A DNA stretch of 64,000 nt from Lutibacter oricola (GCF_900106565.1 NZ_FNNJ01000004.1:1-64000), one strand, 5' to 3'. Counted from the stretch's first letter, positions 45,920 through 57,867 are shown. The notes: generated from the letters alone by a model not told the origin. Made by a program: numbers and translations.

Positions 45920-47560
45920 TTATTTGTATTTTTTTCTTCTATAATAATTAAAAGTCCCCCCCAAAATAGCAAGTATTATTAATGGTATTATAATATTTAT
46001 AAGTTGCCATTTGCTAGATTCTTCAAAAGCCTTTTGTTTGTTTAAAAAATCTATTTGTATTTTTTTAGACCTAACATTTATTAAGCCCGTATCGTCTAAC
46101 AAGTAATTTACAGCATTTAAAAGGAATTCTTTGTTTCCATAACGTTGTTTACTCCATTTGTCTACACCTAATTCTAGAGGTTTTCCTTGTGAAATAGGGT
46201 TGGAAATAATATCACCATCAGCAATAACAATCATTTTTGTTGAAGCTCCAATCTCTTTTGTATTAGTATATAAAAATGGCTTAACTCTATCGTTGTAAAC
46301 AGATTTAAATTTACCTTCCAATAAAACACCTAAAGCCTTATTTCCTTTAGCATAATCTTTAGGGTTTGGCTGCTGTGTAATGCCTTTTAATGAAACTAGA
46401 AAAGGAGTTCCATTTGTTTTTGAAAGTTTAGAACTTTGTAATAAAACTGTTTTTGAAATGTTATTTTTTAACGTATCAATACTGTTTGCAAACTTTAAAC
46501 TTACAGCTTCAGTATTTATATTTATTGGGTGATTATTGGTTGAATTAACAAGCGGGTAATATTCCCAATTAAAAGCACTAAATTGAGTGTTATTACCTAC
46601 ATTTCCAGTAGCTAAAGGTATTTGAGAACTGTATAAATCGGTTACCAAATCTAAATTTACACGAATGCCATAGTTAAAAAAGAAATCAGTTAGCCCTAAA
46701 TCTCTAGGGTAGGCTAGTGCTTCGCCAGTATTCATTAAACTATCTAACTCTGCTTGAACATTATCTAATAACCAAAGCGATTTTCCGCCATTCATTGTAA
46801 ATTGATCGAGTGTGAATTTTTCTTGCTCAGTAAATTTTACGGTAGGTTTTGCAATAATAGCTAAATCGAAATTATTTAATTTATCTAGTGTGTTTTGAGG
46901 TTGTGTAGCAACAGAATCTAATGTAAAAGGAGCTAATAAATAATATTCACCAAGTTTTTTTAATAAGTCAGCTATATAAATATCGTTTAACTCGCCATTA
47001 CCTTTTAAAATTGCAATTGTTTTAGATTTTTTCGAACTTATTTTATGAATAGCATTCGCGAAAGCATATTCCAAATTTTGTATGGAGCTTTCTAATTGTT
47101 CGTTTTGAGAGTTGGTTATAATATCTTTTAATAGTGAAATGTTTTCACGTTTATTTTGGTACTCAATAACCGCCCACGGAAAAATAACTAATTCAGACAT
47201 TTTTCCATTTTCTTGAACTTGAAGTCTACTAGGTTCAAGATCTTCAGAAATAAGTTGTTTTGCTATTTTTTTTGGGTTAATAAAACGATAGTTAATATTG
47301 TTGTTTACTGCTTTTAGTTCTTCTAAATGAAGTTTAGTTTCTGTTTCTAAACGTTTAAATTCCGCAGGAAAATCTCCATTTAAATATACTTTTACAGTAA
47401 CAATATCTTCTATGTTTTTTGCTATTTGTTTTGTTGCTTCAGAGAGTGTATATCTACCGTCTTCAGTTAAATCAAAACGTTTGTATAGCTTAGAGCTAAC
47501 AAAATTAATTGCTACTAAAGCTACAATAATTACCAATATGCTAGAATACTTATTTTTCAT
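45920..47560 (-). CDS. gldG: Gliding-motility ABC transporter auxiliary protein GldG
   Basis: This 546-residue protein has an N-terminal membrane helix, a long periplasmic region with the ABC-type-uncharacterised-transporter fold (RFINPKKI, WAVIEYQNKRENI), and a C-terminal membrane helix near 515-535. It is the standard GldG build and lies directly after gldF with an 11-nt overlap. GldF and GldG with the ATPase GldA form an ABC transporter needed for gliding in some flavobacteria. gldA is not in this window. Confidence 0.94.
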   Translation of the reverse strand: MKNKYSSILVIIVALVAINFVSSKLYKRFDLTEDGRYTLSEATKQIAKNIEDIVTVKVYLNGDFPAEFKRLETETKLHLEELKAVNNNINYRFINPKKIAKQLISEDLEPSRLQVQENGKMSELVIFPWAVIEYQNKRENISLLKDIITNSQNEQLESSIQNLEYAFANAIHKISSKKSKTIAILKGNGELNDIYIADLLKKLGEYYLLAPFTLDSVATQPQNTLDKLNNFDLAIIAKPTVKFTEQEKFTLDQFTMNGGKSLWLLDNVQAELDSLMNTGEALAYPRDLGLTDFFFNYGIRVNLDLVTDLYSSQIPLATGNVGNNTQFSAFNWEYYPLVNSTNNHPININTEAVSLKFANSIDTLKNNISKTVLLQSSKLSKTNGTPFLVSLKGITQQPNPKDYAKGNKALGVLLEGKFKSVYNDRVKPFLYTNTKEIGASTKMIVIADGDIISNPISQGKPLELGVDKWSKQRYGNKEFLLNAVNYLLDDTGLINVRSKKIQIDFLNKQKAFEESSKWQLINIIIPLIILAILGGTFNYYRRKKYK

Positions 47561-48278
47561 TTTGTATTCTAATTTTAGTAATGAATAAAAATAATGTAGT
47601 TATCGAAATAAAATAGATTAAATCACGAGTATCTATTACACCTTTGCTAATACTATCAAAATGATTTTTAATGCCAATATTTTTAATAAAAGAATCGTTA
47701 TTTCCAAATAAATTATAGTTTGCTAGTGCTTCAAAACCGTAATAAAAAAAGAAACAAATAAATACAGCAATAATAAAAGCTACAATTTGATTTTTTGAAA
47801 TTGTTGATGTAAAAACACCAATGGCAGTATAAGAACTTGCCAAAAATAGTAAGCCAAGAAAAGAGCCAATTGTAGTTCCAATTTTTAAATTACCGATAGG
47901 GTTTCCTAATTGATAAACACTGTAAGCGTAAATTATAGTAGGTATAATTGCTAATAAAACCAACAAAAGTGCTCCTATATATTTACCCAAAATTATTTGA
48001 GTAATAGAAATTGGTTTTGTTTTTAATATTTCGATGGTTCCTGTATTAATTTCATCAGAAAAACTGCGCATTGTAATTGCTGGAATTAAGAAAATAAACA
48101 CCCAAGGAGCTAAAAAAAAGTAACTATTTAAATCGGCAAATCCGGCGTGTAAAATGTTGAAATCTCCTTCAAAAACCCATAAGAAAAGACCGTTAATTAT
48201 CAAATACACACCAATAACCAAATAGCCAATAGGCGAGGAGAAGAATGAATTAAGTTCTTTTTTTAAAATGCTTATCAT
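47550..48278 (-). CDS. gldF: Gliding-motility ABC transporter permease GldF
   Basis: This 242-residue protein has six membrane helices and the ABC-2 permease pattern (FSSPIGYLVIGVYL, RSFSDEINTGTIEILKTKPIS). It overlaps gldG by 11 nt and follows the small monooxygenase-like gene by 21 nt, so the four genes from 49442 leftward form an operon. It is the permease part of the GldAFG transporter. Confidence 0.94.
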   Translation of the reverse strand: MISILKKELNSFFSSPIGYLVIGVYLIINGLFLWVFEGDFNILHAGFADLNSYFFLAPWVFIFLIPAITMRSFSDEINTGTIEILKTKPISITQIILGKYIGALLLVLLAIIPTIIYAYSVYQLGNPIGNLKIGTTIGSFLGLLFLASSYTAIGVFTSTISKNQIVAFIIAVFICFFFYYGFEALANYNLFGNNDSFIKNIGIKNHFDSISKGVIDTRDLIYFISITTLFLFITKIRIQNEK

Positions 48279-48299
48279 TTTAGTTGTTGGCTTCTATAA

Positions 48300-48611
48300 T
48301 TAATAATTTTTTTGATTACAACTACTTTCCAATTTATCAACGCTCCAGGCTTCTGGTTTGTCTGCAAATAAAATTTTTGTTTTTGCCCAGACAGATTTAA
48401 ATAATTTGGAAGTTCTATAGGTTTCTAAATCTTCTTCATTTTCCCAATAACTATATGTGAAAAAGATATTTTTATTAGTTTTATCTCTATATAACTCTAA
48501 TAAACGACAACCATTAAAATTTCGTATTTTATGTTTGCTGTTTTCAAAAATATCTAAAAAAACATCAACTTTAGTTGGTTGAAAAGTAAGTTTTACAATA
48601 CGTACAAACAT
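48300..48611 (-). CDS. Antibiotic-biosynthesis-monooxygenase-fold (ABM) protein
   Basis: This 103-residue single-domain protein has the ABM dimeric ferredoxin-like fold pattern: MFVRIVKLTF at the start, NFNGCRLLELYRD in the centre, then YSYWENEEDLETYRTS. Family members act on quinones, haem or signalling molecules, and many have no known role. It begins directly at the stop of the SAM hydrolase gene and precedes gldF. Confidence 0.88.
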   Translation of the reverse strand: MFVRIVKLTFQPTKVDVFLDIFENSKHKIRNFNGCRLLELYRDKTNKNIFFTYSYWENEEDLETYRTSKLFKSVWAKTKILFADKPEAWSVDKLESSCNQKNY

Positions 48612-49442
48612 TTAGTTAAATTTTATGGTAATTACCTTTCTATATTTTAAACCTAATAATGTAGATGCACCACCAACGGTATTTAAATTACTTCTAAATA
48701 CGGCAATTTCTAAATAGTTAGCAGAATTAAATAAAGCTAGTTTTGTACCGTCTTTTTGGCGTTGCTCTTTTGGTAAAGAAAAGTCGATAAAATCGCTATA
48801 CTTATTATATATTTTTTTGAAACTATAGTTGTTTGCAATAACTTCAAAATCGCGACCTCTACCAATTTCTTGAAATAATTTTTGATTAATATTACTTATT
48901 GTATTTCCGTAATTATCTATGTAAATAATATTTCCAGAAATAGTCGATTTGTCAGCAGAAATAGTTGGCTGTACTTCAACAAGTTTTTTGTAATCTGGAA
49001 TTATTTTTCCTATAACTTCTAAAGTTCCACCTCTAGATATGTGGCAAGCAACTTTAACAAAAACATCTAATACTGGAAAAACAGATTCGAACCTGTCGTG
49101 TATATTAATTTCAACAATTTTTTCTGGTTTAACTTCTGAAGCTAATAACGATATTACACCATTATCTGGACAAATAAAATAATGATTGTCTAATTTTATA
49201 GCAATATGTTTATTATCGTCATTTAATTCAGAATCTACACCAATAATGTGTATACTTCCTTCAGGAAAACTTTTATAAGCGTTTCTTAAAATATACGCAG
49301 TTTCTGTAATGTTAAAAGGTGAAATTTCGTGTGTTATATCTACAATACGAGCATCTGGAAGCTCACTATAGATAGTGCCTTTTATTGCACCTACAAAGTG
49401 GTCTTTCGTTCCAAAATCTGTGGTTAAAGTAATAATAGACAT
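48612..49442 (-). CDS. S-adenosylmethionine hydroxide adenosyltransferase (DUF62)
   Basis: This 276-residue protein starts MSIITLTTDFGTKDHFVGAI and contains DITHEI, FICPDNGVISLL and IYIDNYGNTISNI, the hallmarks of the DUF62 family. Homologues hydrolyse S-adenosylmethionine to adenosine and methionine using water, and related enzymes add chloride or fluoride. The halogenase insertion is not visible. It heads the operon with the ABM gene, gldF and gldG. Confidence 0.9.
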   Translation of the reverse strand: MSIITLTTDFGTKDHFVGAIKGTIYSELPDARIVDITHEISPFNITETAYILRNAYKSFPEGSIHIIGVDSELNDDNKHIAIKLDNHYFICPDNGVISLLASEVKPEKIVEINIHDRFESVFPVLDVFVKVACHISRGGTLEVIGKIIPDYKKLVEVQPTISADKSTISGNIIYIDNYGNTISNINQKLFQEIGRGRDFEVIANNYSFKKIYNKYSDFIDFSLPKEQRQKDGTKLALFNSANYLEIAVFRSNLNTVGGASTLLGLKYRKVITIKFN

Positions 49443-49625
49443 AAATCTTTAGCTCAATTTTTTTTCACATTAATAACCTTTTTAAATCCTTAATAAAATG
49501 TTTAAAACTTCTTTTAAAGAAATGAAATTAGTTATTTGATATTGTTAAATTTGTTATGCAAAGCTAAACATTTATTCTATTTATTAAGATAGAAATTTAT
49601 TAATAAACTTAACAATTTTCACAAT

Positions 49626-50579
49626 TTGAACGAACGCATTATTGAGTTGACAGAAATTAATCCAAACGATTTGTTTGGGCCTCAAAATTCTAACTTAGAT
49701 ATTTTAAGAAAATTTTTTCCGAAATTAAAACTTGTAGCAAGAGGAACAAAGCTAAAAGCTTATGGAGAACCAGAGGTTTTAGACCAGTTTGAAAAAAAAA
49801 TAAGCAGCTTAATTAAGTATTTTAATAGGTATAATAGTTTAGATGAAAATAGCATTGAACGTATTTTAATGTCTAACGGAAAAGAGCATAAAAGTTCTAA
49901 AGTTGCAGATGGCGTTATAGTTCACGGTGTTGGAGGTAGATTAATAAAAGCTCAAACCGAGAATCAACGTAGAATGGTTGAGCGAATGGAAAAAAACGAT
50001 ATGCTTTTTGCTATTGGTCCAGCTGGTACAGGTAAAACGTATACGGCGGTTGCATTAGCTGTTAGGGCTTTAAAAGAAAAAGAAGTTAAACGTATTATTT
50101 TAACACGGCCAGCAGTTGAATCTGGTGAAAATCTTGGGTTTTTACCGGGTGATTTAAAAGAAAAACTAGATCCTTATATGCAACCTTTATATGATGGGTT
50201 ACGTGATATGATTCCTGCAGAACGCTTGGAGTCTTATATTGAAAAAGGAATTATTCAAATAGCGCCTTTAGCATTTATGCGTGGTAGAACATTAGACAAT
50301 GCTTTTGTAATTTTAGATGAAGCACAAAATACTACACATAGTCAAATGAAAATGTTTTTAACACGTATGGGTAAAAGCGCTAAATTTATTATTAATGGAG
50401 ATCCTGGTCAAATAGATTTACCTAGAAGGCAAGTTTCTGGTTTAAAAGAAGCTATGCTAACATTAAAAGAGGTAAAAGGAATTGCATTTGTACATTTAGA
50501 TGATAAGGATGTAATTAGGCATAGATTAGTTAAAAAAATACTTTCAGCTTATAAAAGTATTGAAGTAGGGAATGAATAG
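49626..50579 (+). CDS. PhoH-family ATPase
   Basis: This 317-residue protein starts at a TTG (49626). An N-terminal KH-like part (about 1-80) precedes the PhoH ATPase domain with the P-loop GPAGTGKTYTA near residues 138-148, ILDEAQN as Walker B and GDPGQIDLP. PhoH proteins are linked to RNA metabolism and phosphate stress; the exact role is open. It runs divergently from the SAM hydrolase gene and is followed by purC 39 nt later. A TAAATTTG box lies at 49546-49553. Confidence 0.93.
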   Translation: MNERIIELTEINPNDLFGPQNSNLDILRKFFPKLKLVARGTKLKAYGEPEVLDQFEKKISSLIKYFNRYNSLDENSIERILMSNGKEHKSSKVADGVIVHGVGGRLIKAQTENQRRMVERMEKNDMLFAIGPAGTGKTYTAVALAVRALKEKEVKRIILTRPAVESGENLGFLPGDLKEKLDPYMQPLYDGLRDMIPAERLESYIEKGIIQIAPLAFMRGRTLDNAFVILDEAQNTTHSQMKMFLTRMGKSAKFIINGDPGQIDLPRRQVSGLKEAMLTLKEVKGIAFVHLDDKDVIRHRLVKKILSAYKSIEVGNE

Positions 50580-50618
50580 TTAAAAGAGCAACAACGCACT
50601 ATTAAATAAAAAAATATA

Positions 50619-51569
50619 ATGAGTAATACAATTAACAATACTGAGTTTAATTTTCCTAAACAAAAATCGGTTTATAAAGGAAAAGTAAGAGAAGTTTACA
50701 ATATTAATGATGAAACTTTGGTAATGATTGCTTCAGATAGACTTTCAGCATTTGATGTTGTTATGCCTAAGCAGATTCCTTACAAAGGTCAAATTTTAAA
50801 TCAAATTGCAGCTAAAATGTTAGATGCAACTAGTGATATTGTTCCAAATTGGATTTTAGGAATTCCAGATCCAAACGTAGCAGTAGGGCATATGTGTGAG
50901 CCTTTTAAAGTTGAAATGGTAATTAGAGGTTATATGAGTGGGCACGCAGCTCGTGAATATAAAGCAGGTAGAAGATTACTTTGTGGCGTTTCAATGCCAG
51001 AAGGTATGAAAGAAAATGATAAATTTCCAGAACCAATAATTACACCTGCAACAAAAGCAGAAGATGGAGATCACGATGAAGATATTTCAAAAGAAGATAT
51101 TATTGCTAAAGGAATTGTTTCTGCTGAAGATTATGAGGTATTAGAAAAATACACAAAAGCATTATTTCAAAGAGGATCTGAAATAGCAGCAGAACGTGGT
51201 TTAATTTTAGTGGATACCAAATATGAGTTTGGAAAAACTAAAGATGGTAAAATTTTATTAATAGACGAAATACATACACCAGACTCGTCTCGTTATTTTT
51301 ATGCTGAAGGTTATAAAGAAAGACAAGCTAAAGGTGAAGCTCAAAAACAATTATCTAAAGAGTTTGTTCGTCAATGGTTAATTGCAAATAACTTTCAAGG
51401 TTTAGAAGGGCAAACTGTTCCTGAGATGAGTGATGAAAAAATTAATGAAATTTCAGATAGATATATAGAATTATATGAGAATATTACTGGAGAAACTTTT
51501 GTTAAATCAGACGTTAGTAATATAAACGAAAGAATAGAGAAAAACGTTAATACTTTTTTAAATAAGTAG
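50619..51569 (+). CDS. purC: SAICAR synthetase (phosphoribosylaminoimidazole-succinocarboxamide synthase)
   Basis: This 316-residue protein has the PurC motifs [30 protein letters not shown] and [14 protein letters not shown]. It is of the longer PurC type (about 310 residues), common in Bacteroidetes. It joins aspartate to CAIR in purine biosynthesis. It follows the phoH gene on the same strand and is closed by a bidirectional terminator. Confidence 0.97.
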   Translation: MSNTINNTEFNFPKQKSVYKGKVREVYNINDETLVMIASDRLSAFDVVMPKQIPYKGQILNQIAAKMLDATSDIVPNWILGIPDPNVAVGHMCEPFKVEMVIRGYMSGHAAREYKAGRRLLCGVSMPEGMKENDKFPEPIITPATKAEDGDHDEDISKEDIIAKGIVSAEDYEVLEKYTKALFQRGSEIAAERGLILVDTKYEFGKTKDGKILLIDEIHTPDSSRYFYAEGYKERQAKGEAQKQLSKEFVRQWLIANNFQGLEGQTVPEMSDEKINEISDRYIELYENITGETFVKSDVSNINERIEKNVNTFLNK

Positions 51570-51582
51570 CAAATAACAGCAT

Positions 51583-51621
51583 AAAAAAAGGGTTGTATTA
51601 TTTTAAGACAACCCTTTTTTT
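51583..51621. terminator. Bidirectional terminator after purC
   Basis: AAAAAAAGGGTTGT (51583-51596) pairs with ACAACCCTTTTTTT (51608-51621) across an 11-nt loop. It lies between purC and the convergent 5'-nucleotidase gene. Confidence 0.85.
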
Positions 51622-51631
51622 ATGTGTAAAA

Positions 51632-53065
51632 TTATTGGTATTTAAAGTATTTCGAATAGTTAGTAAAATTTACAGGTTCAGAGTTGTTATTTAAATAGTT
51701 TATAACTGTTTCAGCTGTTGTGTAATTTTTTACCGAAGGAATAGTTGTAAAATAATTTTTAAAAACTATTGGAATAAAATCATTTATTCCAATAGTTATT
51801 GAGGTGTTATTGCTTAAAATATTTCCATTTTTATCTTTAATAAGAATATTATTTCCACTTTGTTCAATAGTTAAACCTGCGTAGTGAAAGCCATCACCAT
51901 TTTCTTTTAAGAAGGTTTTTACTTCTTTAATTGTCATGCTATAAGTAACACTTCCGTTATTAAATGGATCAATGGAGTATATTTCTCTTATAGTAATATC
52001 TCCTTTATCTAAAGTATTTCTTATTCCTCCCGAGTTATGAAAAGTTAGGTCGGCATTTAATTCTTTTAGTAAAGCTTCCGTATAAAAATTTCCAACTTCA
52101 TTTCTGTTGTGAGAAGCTTCTGCATAACCAATAACTACGTCAAGCTCAGGTTGATGATTATAGGTCTCAATATCTTCTTGTACACTTTGGTTTAGGTTTG
52201 TTGCATCCGATAAATTAATTAATTCGTATTTGGTACTTATAGCTCCATTTTTATCAATTGTAACTTTAATTTTTCCAATATTTTTTAATTTCGAACCAGC
52301 TTGATAAATGTATGTTCCGTTTTCCTCTCTATAATCTGAAGTGTGAGAGTGTCCACCAATAATTATATCAAAATAAGGGTATTTTCTAGCAAGCGAAATG
52401 TCTGAGCTATACCCCAAGTGTGTCAAAGCTATGTAAAGGTCGGAGTTTTCATCATTTTTTAAATTAGCATAATCTGAAATAATTTCAGCATAGTTAGTAA
52501 ATGTAAAATTTTTAACTCTTAAAGGGTGGGTAGATGGAATTGTACCATTGTTTCCTTCTTTAGTTTGAATTAAGCCAAGAATAGTAACTGTAACTCCATT
52601 AATAGTAATGGTTTTGTATGCTTTTGGTTGTTTAATTGAAGAGTTTTTAGTGTTAATGTTTGCGCAAAGCCAATCAAAATTTGATTGTTCTAATCTATTT
52701 TTTAAAACAGCTTCACCATAATCAAACTCATGATTTCCAATTGCTGCAGCATTAATTCCAACTTTATTCATTAAATCAATCATTGGGTAACCTTTTTCTG
52801 CATGATTATCTACAACAGGGTTTCCTGAAAAAGTATCTCCACCGCATACAAATAAAACGTTATTGTTTTTTCTTTCTTCGTCTACAATATATTTTATTTT
52901 TGAAAAATTATCTATACTTCCATGTATATCATTAATATGGAAAATTGTTAGCTCTTTGTTTCCATCTTCTTGTTCATTTAGTATGGTAGGATTGTCGTTT
53001 TGATTAGAGCAAGAAAAAGTGATTATTACTAAAAGTAATAGGTAAAATTCTTTTTTGAAAAACAT
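51632..53065 (-). CDS. 5'-nucleotidase/UshA-family metallophosphatase, lipoprotein
   Basis: This 477-residue protein has a lipobox TFSC (Cys19). The N-terminal metallophosphatase domain shows HINDIHGS (D46, H48), VCGGDTFSG, AIGNHEFDYG and IIGGHSHT, and the C-terminal 5'-nucleotidase domain HNSGGIRNTLDKGDIT about residues 340-360. It should release phosphate from nucleotides at the cell surface or in the periplasm. Both domains and all metal ligands look complete. It stands alone on the minus strand. Confidence 0.93.
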   Translation of the reverse strand: MFFKKEFYLLLLVIITFSCSNQNDNPTILNEQEDGNKELTIFHINDIHGSIDNFSKIKYIVDEERKNNNVLFVCGGDTFSGNPVVDNHAEKGYPMIDLMNKVGINAAAIGNHEFDYGEAVLKNRLEQSNFDWLCANINTKNSSIKQPKAYKTITINGVTVTILGLIQTKEGNNGTIPSTHPLRVKNFTFTNYAEIISDYANLKNDENSDLYIALTHLGYSSDISLARKYPYFDIIIGGHSHTSDYREENGTYIYQAGSKLKNIGKIKVTIDKNGAISTKYELINLSDATNLNQSVQEDIETYNHQPELDVVIGYAEASHNRNEVGNFYTEALLKELNADLTFHNSGGIRNTLDKGDITIREIYSIDPFNNGSVTYSMTIKEVKTFLKENGDGFHYAGLTIEQSGNNILIKDKNGNILSNNTSITIGINDFIPIVFKNYFTTIPSVKNYTTAETVINYLNNNSEPVNFTNYSKYFKYQ

Positions 53066-53144
53066 AGTAATATGGGGTTAGTATTGTAATTACTAATTTA
53101 CAACTATTTTTTTTATTAAATGTTTATCAAAAATTAGAATAGCC

Positions 53145-53570
53145 TTAGAGCTCAGCTAAAACTTCTTTATATCTAGCTTGTGTTATAGGTTCAGTTATAA
53201 GCCAGCTTAACGCCTTTTCGTTTGTAGAAAAAATTTCTATATCCTGATTGTGATTACTAAGTAGTGATTTGTATATTGTTGTTGATACTACTTGGCTGGG
53301 AGTGTCTGTAACTAATGCTATTTTTCTTCTTTCGCTAAAAGATGGACGTTGATTATTAAAATCAGCAAATTTTTCAATATCCTTAGTTGGCGCGTCGAAA
53401 TTCACTTTTTTCAGATTTATAAAATAATTCATTCCAGATTTAAACTCTTTATGAGTAAATAATTTTTTTTTAAAATTTAAATATGAAGTTAAATTAAGAG
53501 TTCCGCTATGAAGCTCAATTACTAAATTATATTCTGGGTAAATTTTAAACTTATTTGTTGAGGAAACCAT
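53145..53570 (-). CDS. STAS-like hypothetical protein
   Basis: This 141-residue soluble protein alternates strands and helices in a way that recalls the SpoIIAA/STAS-like family (FKIYPEYNLVIELHSGTL at the start, FINLKKVNFDAPTKDIEKFA in the middle). No catalytic motif is seen and I would not assign a function. It is a single gene between the nucleotidase and yidC; the hairpin at 53596-53626 ends the yidC transcript just upstream. Confidence 0.7.
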   Translation of the reverse strand: MVSSTNKFKIYPEYNLVIELHSGTLNLTSYLNFKKKLFTHKEFKSGMNYFINLKKVNFDAPTKDIEKFADFNNQRPSFSERRKIALVTDTPSQVVSTTIYKSLLSNHNQDIEIFSTNEKALSWLITEPITQARYKEVLAEL

Positions 53571-53595
53571 TAGCTCTTTTTTTATAAAAATAAAT

Positions 53596-53626
53596 AAAAA
53601 AGCCCTTTAGTAAAAACTAAAGGGCT
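53596..53626 (-). terminator. Terminator of yidC
   Basis: AGCCCTTTAG (53601-53610) pairs with CTAAAGGGCT (53617-53626) around TAAAAA. On the minus strand the stem is followed by a T-run, 23 bp after the yidC stop. Confidence 0.85.
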
Positions 53627-53648
53627 ATAAATATATAAATGGTATGGT

Positions 53649-55538
53649 TTACCTTTTCTTTTGTTGATTTTTTTGTTGTTCCTGTGCTTGTTTCATTGCA
53701 TCATTCAAACGTTGTCTAAACTTACTCTCTTTTTTTGGTTTCTTTTTATTCTCTTGAATTTTTGCATGAATCTTATCTTCATCAATAATATAGTTTTTAA
53801 TAACTAACATAATTGTTATTGTAAGTAAATTTGATACAAAATAGTATAAACTTAATCCACTAGCATACATATTAAAGAAGATTAACATCATAACAGGAGA
53901 GAAGTACATCATCATTTTCATCATCTTCTGCATATCAGGCATTCCTTCTTGGGTTGGTTGTTGCATATTCATTTGTTGACTCTGACTCATTCTCATATAG
54001 AAGAAAATGGCAACAGAAGCTAAAATTGGAAATAAACTAATATGATCTCCATACATTGGTATGTTGAAAGGTAGTTTAAATACACTATCATATGCAGATA
54101 AATCATCTGCCCATAAAAATCCTTTTTGACGAATATCTATGTTTGAAGGGAAAAATCTAAATAAAGCAAAGAATACTGGCATTTGTAATAATGCTGGAAT
54201 ACACCCAGAAAGTGGGCTAACTCCGGCTTTACTTTGTACGGCCATAGTTTCTTGTTGACGCTTCATAGCGTTTTCTTTACCTGGTAAACGTTTATTAATC
54301 TCTTCCATTTCAGGTTTAAGAACCTTCATTTTTGCACTAGATAAATAAGATTTGTATACCAATGGAGACATTATAATTCTAACAATAATTGTTAATAGAA
54401 TAATAATAAGTCCATAATTTCCAATAAAACCTTGCAAAAAGTTAAATACAGGAACAAATACTAAGCGGTTAATATAACCAAAAATACCCCAACCTAAGTT
54501 TACAACTTCTTTAATATTACGATCGTATTTTTTTAATATTTGGTAATCATTTGGTCCAATGTACCAATTCATATTGTAATTAAATTCACCACCTTCTAAC
54601 TTTAATGGTGTTTTTAATGAAAATGCTTTTGTGTAAACACTATCTATATCTTCGTCTTTAAAAATTGAAGTAGAATTTAATTGTGCTTTATTAAACCCTT
54701 TATCTGAAATTAAAATAGAAGAAAAGAAGTGTTGTTTAAAAGCAACCCAGTTTACATCATCTTCAAGCGCATCATCATCTCCACCTACAGATAAGTAATC
54801 TATATCTTCATCCTCTTTTTCATAATACATTTCTGTTTGTTGGTTCTCGTACTTAATACTTTTTTCGTGACGGTAACCTTCTAAATTCCAATCTAAATTA
54901 ATTTGTTGAGAAGAGTTTAAAGCAGAACTTAAACCTTGAGAACGGATAGAGAAATCTACCATATATTCATCTGGTTTAATTTCGTAACGGTATTCTAAAA
55001 ATTTAGAGTTAGAAACTTTAAGTTTCATAGACAATACTTGGTTGTCTCCATTTTTAGTTAAAGTTGGTTCAAAAAGTAAATCTTTAGTATTTAAAGTTCT
55101 ATTATCTGCAGTGCCAAAATTAATGTTGAAAGAAGCATTTTTATCCTTTATCATATACAAAGGAAGCGAGTCGTAAGTAACGTACTTTTTTATAAGAGCT
55201 TCTTTAATTTGCCCACCTTTATTAGCAATGGTTAATTTTAATAAAGCATTTTCAATAACTGTTTCTTCATCTGCAACTGTTGCAGATTGAGCAAAAACAC
55301 CTAAAGATTTTTGAGCGTTAACTAACGCAAGCGAATCGTTTGCTTGAAAAACAGTTTCTGGAGCAGTATCTGCTAAATTAGTTTCTACAGTTTTTTGTTT
55401 TTCAACTTCTTCAATTTTATTCTTTTCAGCTTCTAATTCTTCAGGAGTTGGTTGGTTGGTATACATCCACCAAAGCATAATACCACCTAAAAGTACAAAA
55501 CCAATTAGCGTATTAATATCAAATTTTTTTTCTTCCAT
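53649..55538 (-). CDS. yidC: Membrane protein insertase YidC
   Basis: This 629-residue protein has an N-terminal membrane helix (FDINTLIGFVLLGGIMLWWM), a large periplasmic beta domain (about 60-350) and the conserved five-helix insertase region from about 365 (YGLIIILLTIIVRIIMSPLVYKS cut by a hairpin, GCIPALLQMPVFFALFRF). The C-terminal tail is rich in Lys and Gln, as is usual when YidC also contacts ribosomes. It inserts inner-membrane proteins with or without SecYEG. It lies 109 bp after pyrG. A TACATTTG box is at 55597-55604 on the minus strand. Confidence 0.97.
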   Translation of the reverse strand: MEEKKFDINTLIGFVLLGGIMLWWMYTNQPTPEELEAEKNKIEEVEKQKTVETNLADTAPETVFQANDSLALVNAQKSLGVFAQSATVADEETVIENALLKLTIANKGGQIKEALIKKYVTYDSLPLYMIKDKNASFNINFGTADNRTLNTKDLLFEPTLTKNGDNQVLSMKLKVSNSKFLEYRYEIKPDEYMVDFSIRSQGLSSALNSSQQINLDWNLEGYRHEKSIKYENQQTEMYYEKEDEDIDYLSVGGDDDALEDDVNWVAFKQHFFSSILISDKGFNKAQLNSTSIFKDEDIDSVYTKAFSLKTPLKLEGGEFNYNMNWYIGPNDYQILKKYDRNIKEVVNLGWGIFGYINRLVFVPVFNFLQGFIGNYGLIIILLTIIVRIIMSPLVYKSYLSSAKMKVLKPEMEEINKRLPGKENAMKRQQETMAVQSKAGVSPLSGCIPALLQMPVFFALFRFFPSNIDIRQKGFLWADDLSAYDSVFKLPFNIPMYGDHISLFPILASVAIFFYMRMSQSQQMNMQQPTQEGMPDMQKMMKMMMYFSPVMMLIFFNMYASGLSLYYFVSNLLTITIMLVIKNYIIDEDKIHAKIQENKKKPKKESKFRQRLNDAMKQAQEQQKNQQKKR

Positions 55539-55647
55539 TGTAAAATATAAATGTCAAATTGTCATTAATGCTTTTAAAAATTATTAAAAAGCCCGACAAA
55601 TGTACTAAAAGTACAGTTATAAACTAGTTTTTAATAGTGATTGTATG

Positions 55648-57308
<1,661 letters not shown>

Positions 57309-57551
57309 AAGTAAAAAGCTAAATTTTTAAACATTTATTTTGATAGCAAAATATGAGGTTTATAATATAGAGTTGTGTGTTTTGAAGCTTCAGAAAAGAA
57401 TGATTTAGAAACTGGAAGAATAAAATATTGATTATTATTTCATTATAAATAGGTTAGAGTGATAAAATAAACCTATTTTTGCAATTGTAAAGTTAACAAA
57501 ACCTTGATTTTCCTAGAGAAAATTATTTTTTTGTTTTTTTTTAAAATTCTA

Positions 57552-57582
57552 TTTGTCAAACACAAAAGGATTTGTATATTTG
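57552..57582 (+). promoter_or_regulatory. Bacteroidetes-type promoter of rpmH
   Basis: TTTG (57552-57555), 19 nt, then TATATTTG (57575-57582). The match to the consensus is perfect. It lies 66 nt before the L34 start. The gap from 57309 to 57551 holds only a weak hairpin (57448-57477) and no gene. Confidence 0.75.
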
Positions 57583-57648
57583 CCAACGCTTTTAAAGAGA
57601 TTTTAAAAGAAGCAAATTATAAGAAACACAATTTAAAATATACAAGTA

Positions 57649-57810
57649 ATGCCAAAAAGAACTTATCAGCCATCAAAAAGGAAAAAAAGAAACAAGCACG
57701 GTTTCAGAGAGCGCATGGCTTCTGCTAATGGTAGAAAAGTATTAGCTAGAAGAAGAGCTAAAGGAAGAAAGAGATTAAGTGTTTCTTCAGATCCAAGACC
57801 AAAGAAATAA
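57649..57810 (+). CDS. rpmH: 50S ribosomal protein L34
   Basis: An ATG at 57649 opens a 53-codon frame starting [19 protein letters not shown], continuing through [20 protein letters not shown] and ending in SSDPRPKK. This is the L34 sequence almost position for position, with the short flavobacterial C-terminal tail. It is a component of the large ribosomal subunit. A perfect promoter precedes it and a terminator follows at 57835. It is not beside rnpA or dnaA here. Confidence 0.97.
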   Translation: MPKRTYQPSKRKKRNKHGFRERMASANGRKVLARRRAKGRKRLSVSSDPRPKK

Positions 57811-57834
57811 TGAAACAATAGTTTTATATATATT

Positions 57835-57867
57835 AGGTGTTACTTTTTTTAGTAACACCTTTTTTTT
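57835..57867 (+). terminator. Terminator of rpmH
   Basis: AGGTGTTACT (57835-57844) pairs with AGTAACACCT (57851-57860) and is followed by a run of T to 57867. It separates rpmH from carB. Confidence 0.88.

Noticed and set aside
57504..57728. A 74-codon frame overlapping the L34 region
   Set aside because: It is in a different frame from the unmistakable L34 sequence and contains the rpmH promoter.
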